Shown here one piece after another: positions 6,278-13,135 of a stretch of 13,135 nucleotides of DNA. Position 1 is the stretch's first letter; the number at the start of each line of letters is the position of its first letter. Source of the DNA: an uncultured Prevotellaceae bacterium (lineage in GTDB: Bacteria; Bacteroidota; Bacteroidia; Bacteroidales; Bacteroidaceae). The DNA lies in the NCBI GenBank assembly GCA_946187025.1, contig CAMHPM010000012.1, forward strand, positions 1-13,135, written 5' to 3'. A program made the translations under genes and the position numbers. Under the pieces are notes generated by a model. It did no database searches. It saw only the letters and a program-made list of their open reading frames with translations, and was not told the origin of the DNA.

Positions 6278-8674
6278 TCAGTTTGCTTGTATGTAATTGT
6301 AGATGAGCAGCACATCCTGTGTATCGACGCTGCCATCGGTATTTACATCGTAGGCAGAAGGGTTGTCGTCGGGTGACTGCATGTATCGGTAGATGAGCAG
6401 TACATCCTGTGTGTCGATGCTTCCGTCGGCATTTACGTCGAGTGCAAGCTGTGGCTCACCTTGTTGCAGGACGGCGACACAGAAGTCGGCAATGACTATT
6501 TTTGTCTTGAGCTCGGGACACGAGATATTGAAGGTGCACGGTGTGTCGGCATTGATGTCTGCGGGTGTTGTGAAGCGTGCCGTGACGGGTGTGAGCCGCT
6601 GTGCCGTGGCTGGCATGTCGATGTTTATCGGCACGTTTACATCTGCATCGGCAGAGTGGATGTTGGCAACGACTGTTGGCGGCTGGTTGCTCTCGGTCTG
6701 ATGCCATGCTATGCCAAAGTTGACGATGTAGGTTGTGGATGGTTGCAGTCCGGTGAAGGTGTAGGTGTAGGTGTCGTTGGCTGCAAGGTAGTAGAACATA
6801 AGCATTCGATGCATGTTGTACGGACGGCCGTCGAATGTGTAGTTTTCGTATTTTGCCGTGCTGCCTTTTCCAGGATCCATATAGTGTGTGTTCATGCCGT
6901 TTGCATTGCCCCACACGATGGCCGATGTACTGGTCGTGGTCCATCCCCATGCCGATGGTTTGCTGGCGGTGCCTGTTGTGTTCTGTCCGTCCCATCCGGC
7001 CACGATGCTTGGCAGGAAGTGGAGGGTGTAGGTGGCGGTGGTGGTACCGTCGGCTGCAACGATGGCTACTTTTGCCGTGCCGGGGAAGCTTGTTGCTTGT
7101 TCTATCTCGGCGGTGCCTGCGAAGTCTTCGCTAAGTGAGAGGGTGACGGTCAGTTCGTCGGCTGTGGTTGAGTCGGGCATACCGACGTAGTATTCATGGC
7201 GTGATGCGTTGAATTGCTGGAACTCTTCGCCGCCTACGCTCATGCTTTTCACGGTTAGTGCTTCTACCATTGCTTCAAAGGTGTGCATCTCGTCTTCTGA
7301 CAGCAGGAACCAGTGTTGTGTCGTTGCGCCGTCGGAGAGGTCGGCTGCGACGGGCGACAGGCGGGAGGCGGAGGCGGTCATGCCGTTCCAAGTCTCGAAC
7401 AGGAAGTTGAGCGGACGGGCGGTGTAGCTGCTCCATGGGCGGCCGACGGTGAGGTCGTGGCGTGTAGGCATGAGCTGGAAGAGTTGCTGACTGCCCGGGG
7501 TGTTGGTTATGTTGGCGCGCAGCACATCGTTGAAGTTGGATGTGGTGTGTGTGAGATAGCGGCCGGTGGCTACATTCCGGAAGATGTATTTGCCTTCATT
7601 GGCATTAAACTTGACGTACCATGCGGCTGAGTCGTTGGGTGTTGTGGAAAGCACGACTGAACTGCCTGCACCCTGTGCAACGTAGGATGTGAACACTCCC
7701 GTCTGTTCGGTCACTCCCTTGATGTAGTATTTCGTGCTGTCTTCGACATCTACGCTGTAATATGGGTATCCGTTGTCGTAGCTGTTGGTGGGGGTGAGTC
7801 CGTCTTCATGAAGTGCGTGTGTGATGAGCACATTGCCGATATAGAGCAGTGGGTCGCCACTATCTTCGTGTGCGCCGTTGATTCCGTATGCCAGTGGGCT
7901 TCCGCCTGTGGCCCACATGTGGGTGTTGTCGCCTGTGACTGATACCGACTCGTCGTTTTCGAGGAACCGTATCATGAGGTTGGCACGCTCTCCGAGCCAG
8001 ATGCCACGCGAGACGTCGGCCCTGAGGTTGGCGTTGTTGTTCCACATCGATGTTGTGCCCACTCCCACGGCATGGTTGGTTTCGTGCAGTATGGTGCCGG
8101 TGCGTTGGTAGCTTGCGTTGGCTCCCATACGCATCCATCCTCCATAGGAGCAGTCGGCCGTAGGGGTGCCTGCGCTGTAGTTGCATGTGATGTGGAGTCC
8201 ACGCAGTCCCTGCCAGTCGTTGTAGAGCTGTACGGCCTCATCGAGTGCTGCCCGGATGCGACGTGTCTGGTCGGCTGTTGCATCGTTGGCATTGTAGGTA
8301 TAGGCTGTGTTGCCCCGTGGCAGGGTGACAATCTTCACCTCGTTGCCATACCCCACGGCACCATCAGCACCTATGGCGTAGGCCCTGAGGTAATAGACGG
8401 TGGCTGGTGTGAGTTGCGACAGGTGGAAGAGTTTTCCGCGTCGTTCGAAGTACTTGATAGTTTTCTCATCGTCGATAGTAGGTGTGCGGTGGGTTGCATA
8501 GCATACTCCTTCTTCGCGTATGCCGGCACCCTTGACGGTGCTGCGCACAAGTGCAGCTGTGGAACCGCGTGCCACAAAGGTGTTGGTCTCGACCTTTGGG
8601 GCGGTTGATTGTGCCGATGCGGTGGTTACCAGCATACAGGCAGCAATCATGATTGAAGATAATTGTAGTCTCAT
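6278..8674 (-). CDS. Secreted multidomain protein: Fn3-like, HExxH zincin-like, ricin-like and C-terminal dockerin
   Basis: I do not recognise a named family for the full 798-residue chain. Visible parts: a signal peptide (1-21, cleavage after TASA), an Fn3-like beta domain (about 28-118, with LTPATVYYLRAYA), a region around 125-290 centred on GTILHETNHAVGVGT where H197, E198 and H201 form an HExxH zinc motif followed by G204, a ricin/beta-trefoil-like region (about 305-400, with YIFRNVATGRYLT), a beta-sandwich-like region (about 555-735) and two dockerin repeats (746-766, DVNADGSIDTQDVLLIYRYM; 776-796). Inference: an exported putative metalloprotease or glycoprotein-binding protein. Position 207 is Thr where metzincins have their third His, so activity is uncertain. 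It is the last gene of the pectin operon, 22 nt after the GH105 gene. No T9SS or LPXTG sorting domain is seen. Confidence 0.75.
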   Translation of the reverse strand: MRLQLSSIMIAACMLVTTASAQSTAPKVETNTFVARGSTAALVRSTVKGAGIREEGVCYATHRTPTIDDEKTIKYFERRGKLFHLSQLTPATVYYLRAYAIGADGAVGYGNEVKIVTLPRGNTAYTYNANDATADQTRRIRAALDEAVQLYNDWQGLRGLHITCNYSAGTPTADCSYGGWMRMGANASYQRTGTILHETNHAVGVGTTSMWNNNANLRADVSRGIWLGERANLMIRFLENDESVSVTGDNTHMWATGGSPLAYGINGAHEDSGDPLLYIGNVLITHALHEDGLTPTNSYDNGYPYYSVDVEDSTKYYIKGVTEQTGVFTSYVAQGAGSSVVLSTTPNDSAAWYVKFNANEGKYIFRNVATGRYLTHTTSNFNDVLRANITNTPGSQQLFQLMPTRHDLTVGRPWSSYTARPLNFLFETWNGMTASASRLSPVAADLSDGATTQHWFLLSEDEMHTFEAMVEALTVKSMSVGGEEFQQFNASRHEYYVGMPDSTTADELTVTLSLSEDFAGTAEIEQATSFPGTAKVAIVAADGTTTATYTLHFLPSIVAGWDGQNTTGTASKPSAWGWTTTSTSAIVWGNANGMNTHYMDPGKGSTAKYENYTFDGRPYNMHRMLMFYYLAANDTYTYTFTGLQPSTTYIVNFGIAWHQTESNQPPTVVANIHSADADVNVPINIDMPATAQRLTPVTARFTTPADINADTPCTFNISCPELKTKIVIADFCVAVLQQGEPQLALDVNADGSIDTQDVLLIYRYMQSPDDNPSAYDVNTDGSVDTQDVLLIYNYIQAN
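6287..6439 (-). repeat. Two dockerin-coding repeats, 90-bp period
   Basis: The copies at 6439-6377 and 6349-6287 encode DVNADGSIDTQDVLLIYRYMQ and DVNTDGSVDTQDVLLIYNYIQ (about 21 residues each). Each has calcium-loop ligand positions D/N/D/S/D (D746, N748, D750, S752, D757; and D776, N778, D780, S782, D787) followed by a helix, the F-hand layout of type I dockerins. The DNA of the two copies is also very similar. Confidence 0.85.
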
Positions 8675-8696
8675 TATTGTTTATTATTATGTGAAA

Positions 8697-10016
8697 TTAT
8701 TCTACATAGAATATCGGTTCTGTCTCTCCGGGATCAGTCGGATAGAAGTGTATGGCGCTGTCGTTCATCTTGATGTGATGTGTGCTGACCAGGCGGTATA
8801 TCTCGGCTCCTGCCCATATGGTCGGTCCGTAGCCATGGGCTGCAAACTTGCTCACAGGGCGGTAGGCATAGAATGCGGGGTCGAATGCGAGGCCGGTTCC
8901 TACACATGTACCCTCAACCTGTCCCAGTTCGTTCACCTTGCTGCTTACATAGTTCCAGGCCAGCAGAGCCTGTGCTCCGTATGTCTCGGCATCTATCCAT
9001 CCGCAGTTGATGGCATGAGCCAGGCAATAGCAATAGATGGCTGTGCACGAGGTCTCGAGGTAGGTGTCCTGACGGTCGAGCAGCTGATGCCATGCTCCTG
9101 TCTGATGTTGCAGCGGCAGCAGTCCGTGCAGCTGGTCGAGGAAACACTGCATGATGTAGTCCGACTGCTGTACATCGAGCAGTTCGCAGGCAGTGAGCAA
9201 TGCCCATCCGTTGGCTCGTGCCCAGAAGAACGATGGATGGAAGGCATCGTGGGTATCGGCATTTGCTGCTGGCACCCATCCGTGTCGGTAGAGTCCCACC
9301 GACGGCACCCACATCTTGTCGTGGAACAGGCGGAACTGCCGTTCGGCTTCCTGCCAGTTGCCATGCAAGGCCAGTGCCGGAATGCCCATGAACATATCGT
9401 CGAGCCACACGGTGTTCTTCACCGGCCGCAGTCGTGCAAACTGTCCGTCGGTGTATCGGTACTGATGATTTGCGATATAGTCGTAGTAGGTCTCGACTTG
9501 TGACTGTAGTTCGGGCAGTCCCGACTTTATCATGGCCGAGCAGATGGCTCCACAGTCGTCGAGCGCAGCTGGTGCCACCACCTGTCGCATGAGCGGGTCG
9601 ATATCTTCACCCTGTCGGAGGCGTTCGCTGAACTGTGGTGCGAGTTTTGCCAGATATGTCATACGGTCGGTTGCGTAACGTGTATATGCTTCGTCGCCTG
9701 TCACCTCGCCTGCACGCAGCATGGCCGAGTAGGTCACACCCCATTCGTAGGACGTAAGTCGGAATGTGCCCCGCTTGAGTTGTTTGCCGCTTTCGTCGAG
9801 TTGCATGAATGTGGTGGTATCAACGTAGTTCAGTATGCGATCCATCACAGCCTTCACACTGTCGGCCTGCGGAATGACGTAGGGTGTATCGTAGTCGGGG
9901 CGCAGGAGGTGTAGCGGTGTGTTGGCATCGGTCTGCTCTTCGTCGGTTGCAGTCACATTCGATGTGCATGCCACAATGAGTGGCAGCAGTGATAGTATTA
10001 GAAATCGTTTCATCAT
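8697..10016 (-). CDS. GH105 unsaturated rhamnogalacturonyl hydrolase, lipoprotein
   Basis: GH105 enzymes (YteR/YesR type) hydrolyse the unsaturated galacturonyl residue that lyases leave on rhamnogalacturonan or other pectic oligosaccharides. Seen: WLDDMFMGIPAL (204-215), with the acidic pair D206/D207 where the catalytic aspartate is expected; FFWARANGW (263-271); DTYLETSCTA (317-326); GQVEGTCVGTG (365-375) and HGYGP, all typical of the six-hairpin (alpha/alpha)6 fold. The N-terminus MMKRFLILSLLPLIVAC has a lipobox (IVAC, C17), so it is probably a membrane lipoprotein. Length 439 aa is somewhat above cytoplasmic family members because of the leader. The start is ATG at 10016 (ATGA overlap with the lyase stop) or the adjacent ATG at 10013. 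It should act on products of the upstream lyase. The substrate preference is inferred from context. Confidence 0.9.
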   Translation of the reverse strand: MMKRFLILSLLPLIVACTSNVTATDEEQTDANTPLHLLRPDYDTPYVIPQADSVKAVMDRILNYVDTTTFMQLDESGKQLKRGTFRLTSYEWGVTYSAMLRAGEVTGDEAYTRYATDRMTYLAKLAPQFSERLRQGEDIDPLMRQVVAPAALDDCGAICSAMIKSGLPELQSQVETYYDYIANHQYRYTDGQFARLRPVKNTVWLDDMFMGIPALALHGNWQEAERQFRLFHDKMWVPSVGLYRHGWVPAANADTHDAFHPSFFWARANGWALLTACELLDVQQSDYIMQCFLDQLHGLLPLQHQTGAWHQLLDRQDTYLETSCTAIYCYCLAHAINCGWIDAETYGAQALLAWNYVSSKVNELGQVEGTCVGTGLAFDPAFYAYRPVSKFAAHGYGPTIWAGAEIYRLVSTHHIKMNDSAIHFYPTDPGETEPIFYVE

Positions 10017-12829
10017 TGGTTTATGGTTTCTTTGAGGAATATTGCATCAAGTGTCCATGTAGCGCAGTCGTTGGTCCACACCATGGTTCGGTTGCGTAGC
10101 GGAATGTTGTTGAGCAGGTCGTTCCATGCCTCGCGCTTCAGCTGTGAGTGTCCGAGGCGCCATCCGGCGTATGCCTTGAGTCGCGGCACGAGAAACTGGT
10201 TGCGTTTCTGGCTGTGATATTTCAATGCATGGTCGGTCCATGCGGCAAAGAACTGCGGATGGTCGATGTACGGCTCCATCTCGTTCACCGTCTCAAAGCC
10301 TCCCATGATGGTCATGAGGTGATTGGTGACCACGAGCGACGTGTCGGCCTCGGATGTGATGATGCCCGTAGCGGGGTCGTATCCCAAGGCGAGCGGCCCG
10401 GTCATGAGTCCGTGTGGCAGGTTGGCAATGCTTGTCATGCCGGCCATGAGTTTGTCGTAGTATTTCTTGTTGCCCGTCCGCTCGTATTCAAAGAACCAGT
10501 TGCCGGCGTATGCCAGCCAGTCTGGTCCGATGCGCAGTCGTGCAGGAGCCGTACACGGGTACTGTCCGCGCGGTTGTGCCAGGCGCATAGGGTCGAGTGT
10601 GTAGAGCAGCGTGTCGGCCTCGGCCACCTCGTGCATGATGTCGCCCACACGTTCGTCGGCTGTGAGGTAATAGTAGAACTGGTTCCAGAATGCTTCGCTC
10701 ACCCGTGCCTCCTTGGCTCCGCACCCCCAGTGGCTCACGTTGTGGCGCGACCCGGTTCCGGCAAACGGCCCGAAGTGGTAGGAATCGACCTCGCTGCAAT
10801 GGCGTGTCATTGCCTCGGCCATGGTCCACACGTCGGCGTCGCCGGTGCGCAGGAACTGATACCAGAGCATGGCCGGTGTACCGAGTTCGGTGTTGTCCCA
10901 CGCATATCCGCCTACATCATATCGCCATTCGTTGCGTGAGGCATCGTAGGCGTGCATCACATCGCCGTAGTTGAAGAAGCCGTACCAGTTGTTGCGGCGT
11001 ATCTCTTCACGATAGAATTGCATGATTTTCGCCAGTGTGTTCTCAACTATCGTGTCGCGACGGCTCTCCATAACCGGCAGGCTCCAGATGCCGAATGCGC
11101 GCTTGCGATGCAGATATTCGGGTGTACACACCAGCGTCGAGCGACTCTCGGGATTGATGATGATGGTCGATGTGCGTGCAATGCCTATTGCGCGGCTCAT
11201 GCCTGGCTGTATGTCTTCGTATGCAGCCTCGAGGGTGTGTGCCACCGTGTCGTAGTGTTCGAACGAGAATGTCTCGGCCAGCGGCGAGTAGAGGCTGAGT
11301 GTGACTGTGGCGGTGTCTGACCGTGCATCATCCACTTGTATGCTTGCCGGGTATGACTGCCAGAAGTCGCGAATGAGGAACGACATGTTGCCCGTGCTGT
11401 CGCCCACTGTCACTGTCCCGTCGTGTTGAAGGCCTTCGATGGTGCCTATCCACGGCGAGCGGTCAGTGGCTCGTTTGCGGATGCTGAATCCGTGTGGCGA
11501 CAGCTGCGTGAGGCGGAATCCGTCCCACTCGGCCAGGTTTTTCAATGTCTGGCGGGTCGAAGGGTCCATCCACTGCAGGTTGATGAATCGTCGTGCCAGC
11601 AGCGGCTGCACGTCCATGTGCTGTTCTCCGAAATCGACATATCGCTGATAGGACGGTCCGTGCATCGGCACCTTCACATGGAGCGAGAGTTCGGACAGGC
11701 CGTCGTGTTCGAGGGTGGAATCGACCATGAGCGTGCTCACGAGTTTCACTTCGCGGCTGCCTGTGTATTGATATGCACGAATGGTGATGTTGCCGAAATC
11801 GAGCTTGAGTGTGCGTCTCACCTTGCCGCTACGTTCCACCTCCATGCTTTGCAGGCGGCATTCGCGGTTGTTGAGTGTCACGCTGATTGGCGGCAGGTCG
11901 GCAAACACGGGGTCGATCGGTTTGGTGGTGCGTGCCTTGGTGAGCAGGCATGAGTCGGTGCCTTGTGGCACCCGGGTTGCAAATGCCAGCCACTTGATGC
12001 TGCCGTCGGGCCAGCGGGCCAGTGTCCAGGTGTCGTAGTCGAGGTTCTGCCCCTTGTCGGTAGTGAGCCGGAACTGCGCCACATTTACCTCGCCACGGGC
12101 AAAGGGCACTCCGAAGGTTGTGCAGCCTTGTCCGCTCCCACCAATCCATCGCAGCACGATGGGTTCGTCGTCGGTGTGGCGACAGGTGTAGCTGAAGTTG
12201 CGCAACTGTGCATGTGCAGCCGTGGTGCGGAAGGCAAAATATCCCGACGTGAGCGGCACGGGGTCGGTATAATCGACGAGGAGCCGGCCGTCGATGTAGC
12301 ATCGTGCATGTCCGTCGGTCTGTTCCAGCCTGATTTTATACCAATGGTTTGGTTTCAGCAGGTGTTCCGTGTCGGTGTATTCGTTGAGTATGGCCGGACG
12401 GAAGTTGGGTTGCGACACGCCACGCCCATCGCCGTTGTAGCGACGGAACCGGGTGGTGGTGTTGCTGTTGCCACCGTATCCCAGGTAGTAGAGCGTGTTG
12501 GCATAGTTGTTTTCAAACTTCGCGCCGTATCCCCCTCGCCGCTTTGCCATCCAGAAGCAGTTGAGGTCGCTCACTCGCTCTGTCCCGTCGGGGTTGAGGA
12601 ATCGTGTGTCGGGAATGATCCGGGCTTCGTATTCTATGACCGTATTGCCCTCCATGCGGTCGGCACACCACAGGGTGAGCCCGCGCGGTGACACGATGTC
12701 GGCTGTGCCATCGGTCCACTTCACGGTCGATGCACGGTCCTCGGCTTCCACCGTCCACTTCTGTGCCACGGCTTGCCGGCACACCAGTGTCAGGATGCCG
12801 ACAATGCAGATATAGAGCGGTCGTATCAT
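10013..12829 (-). CDS. PL26-like rhamnogalacturonan exolyase (PcRGLX/YetA type) with N-terminal DUF6250-like domain
   Basis: The 938-residue exported protein has a signal peptide (1-22, cleavage after AVA before Q23). Residues about 25-215 look like a DUF6250/concanavalin-type beta domain (CADRMEGNTVIEYEARI, then SDLNCFWMA and HWYKIRLEQTDGHARCYIDG). From about 226 the PcRGLX/YetA-like body begins (LRWIGGSGQGCTTFGVPFARGEV, then LARWPDGSIKWLAFAT), and an alpha-helical C-terminal part (about 600-930) contains GYAWDNTELGTPAMLWYQF and PARLRIGPDWLAYAGNWFFEYE. Family knowledge: PL26 enzymes cleave rhamnogalacturonan I by beta-elimination from the reducing end, giving unsaturated galacturonyl-rhamnose. 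The family call is from motif memory, not a search, and catalytic residues were not assigned. The start overlaps the upstream nuclease stop (ATGA), and its own stop overlaps the GH105 start. Confidence 0.78.
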   Translation of the reverse strand: MIRPLYICIVGILTLVCRQAVAQKWTVEAEDRASTVKWTDGTADIVSPRGLTLWCADRMEGNTVIEYEARIIPDTRFLNPDGTERVSDLNCFWMAKRRGGYGAKFENNYANTLYYLGYGGNSNTTTRFRRYNGDGRGVSQPNFRPAILNEYTDTEHLLKPNHWYKIRLEQTDGHARCYIDGRLLVDYTDPVPLTSGYFAFRTTAAHAQLRNFSYTCRHTDDEPIVLRWIGGSGQGCTTFGVPFARGEVNVAQFRLTTDKGQNLDYDTWTLARWPDGSIKWLAFATRVPQGTDSCLLTKARTTKPIDPVFADLPPISVTLNNRECRLQSMEVERSGKVRRTLKLDFGNITIRAYQYTGSREVKLVSTLMVDSTLEHDGLSELSLHVKVPMHGPSYQRYVDFGEQHMDVQPLLARRFINLQWMDPSTRQTLKNLAEWDGFRLTQLSPHGFSIRKRATDRSPWIGTIEGLQHDGTVTVGDSTGNMSFLIRDFWQSYPASIQVDDARSDTATVTLSLYSPLAETFSFEHYDTVAHTLEAAYEDIQPGMSRAIGIARTSTIIINPESRSTLVCTPEYLHRKRAFGIWSLPVMESRRDTIVENTLAKIMQFYREEIRRNNWYGFFNYGDVMHAYDASRNEWRYDVGGYAWDNTELGTPAMLWYQFLRTGDADVWTMAEAMTRHCSEVDSYHFGPFAGTGSRHNVSHWGCGAKEARVSEAFWNQFYYYLTADERVGDIMHEVAEADTLLYTLDPMRLAQPRGQYPCTAPARLRIGPDWLAYAGNWFFEYERTGNKKYYDKLMAGMTSIANLPHGLMTGPLALGYDPATGIITSEADTSLVVTNHLMTIMGGFETVNEMEPYIDHPQFFAAWTDHALKYHSQKRNQFLVPRLKAYAGWRLGHSQLKREAWNDLLNNIPLRNRTMVWTNDCATWTLDAIFLKETINQ

Positions 12830-13135
12830 TTCACTATGGTTGTTCCGAGTGCAAAATTCTTCTCCATATTAGCCGACTCGCTCACGATGTTTGTCTTGGC
12901 CGAGAGGTTGTCAAGATGGCTCACGACGACGGCTTCCTGGGTGCATGGCACCACGGGGCTGCCAAACTCCTTTTCGCCATGATGTGCCAGCACACAATGC
13001 ACTATGCGTATGGTCTCCTGGTTTTTCACGCCTGCCTCGTTGAGCTTGTTGTGCAACACATGGGCCGAAATATACACATGACCCATGAGGAACGAGTATT
13101 CGGTAGGTTCGAATGTGTCGGGATTGTATTCATAC
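12826..13135 (-). CDS. YhaM-like HD-domain 3'-5' exoribonuclease, C-terminal part only
   Basis: The frame is open to the right edge, so about 102 C-terminal residues are present and the true start lies outside. Seen: EYNPDTFEPTEYSFLMGHVYISAHVL, then HCVLAHHGEKEFGSPVVPCTQEAVVVSHLDNLSAKTNIV. The H(V/M)LxHHGxxEFGSPV...EA..xHxxDNLxAK pattern matches the end of the HD phosphohydrolase domain of YhaM/CBF1-type nucleases, which degrade RNA or single-stranded DNA from the 3' end. The N-terminal OB-fold expected in the family cannot be seen. The TGA overlaps the lyase ATG by 4 nt, so it appears to be co-translated with the pectin genes. Fair alternative: another HD-domain phosphohydrolase with a different substrate. 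Confidence 0.8.
   Translation of the reverse strand, partial: YEYNPDTFEPTEYSFLMGHVYISAHVLHNKLNEAGVKNQETIRIVHCVLAHHGEKEFGSPVVPCTQEAVVVSHLDNLSAKTNIVSESANMEKNFALGTTIVK

Noticed and set aside
8520..9503. 327-aa plus-strand reading frame
   Set aside because: Antisense to the GH105 gene and the 5' end of the dockerin protein gene; no motifs, and it would span the junction of two well-supported genes.
10148..10939. 263-aa plus-strand reading frame
   Set aside because: Antisense to the conserved C-terminal part of the PL26-like lyase; no domain or credible start context.
12763..12829. Lipobox in the PL26-like lyase (cysteine 17)
   Set aside because: The residue before the cysteine is Val, not Gly, Ala or Ser, and a normal signal peptidase I site (AVA before Q23) follows.

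Overview
The window looks like a chromosomal segment of a gut- or rumen-type Bacteroidales bacterium (Prevotella/Bacteroides/Muribaculaceae-like; genus not resolvable by eye). Three things point there: a BspA-type leucine-rich-repeat protein, the divergent nadK / pdxJ-exbB-exbD-tonB arrangement familiar from Bacteroidetes, and a carbohydrate operon with a lipoprotein GH105 enzyme. A TAnnTTTG-type promoter box between nadK and pdxJ agrees. I see no tRNA, rRNA, CRISPR array, transposase or integrase.

Layout. (1) Positions 1-446 (+) hold the 3' end of a BspA-like LRR surface protein. A strong bidirectional hairpin terminator at 501-538 separates it from the convergent genes. (2) Positions 574-3110 (-) hold nadK followed by a compact ABC exporter, joined by an ATGA stop/start overlap. 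(3) Positions 3264-6012 (+) hold pdxJ, exbB, exbD and a TonB-family energy transducer. The last three should form an inner-membrane complex that powers outer-membrane TonB-dependent transport; the TonB carries a long TolA-like Ala/Lys/Glu-rich repeat region. (4) Positions 6013-6277 hold a roughly 173-bp element bounded by 22/23-nt inverted repeats, then a second bidirectional terminator. (5) From 13135 down to 6278 (-) runs an apparent operon: the 3' end of a YhaM-like HD-domain nuclease, a PL26-like rhamnogalacturonan exolyase with an extra N-terminal domain, a GH105 unsaturated-uronyl hydrolase lipoprotein, and a large secreted protein with Fn3-like, HExxH metalloprotease-like, ricin-like and C-terminal dockerin segments.

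How the genes fit together. PL26-type exolyases release an unsaturated galacturonyl-rhamnose disaccharide from rhamnogalacturonan I, and GH105 enzymes hydrolyse that kind of product, so these two neighbours make a plausible two-step pectin-backbone pathway. No SusC/SusD pair lies in the window. The fourth protein is the least explained: its HExxH motif lacks the usual third metzincin histidine, and it ends in a two-repeat dockerin with no cohesin in view. The strongest leads are that protein, the inverted-repeat element at 6044-6216, and the chain of ATGA overlaps linking a nuclease-like gene to the pectin enzymes.
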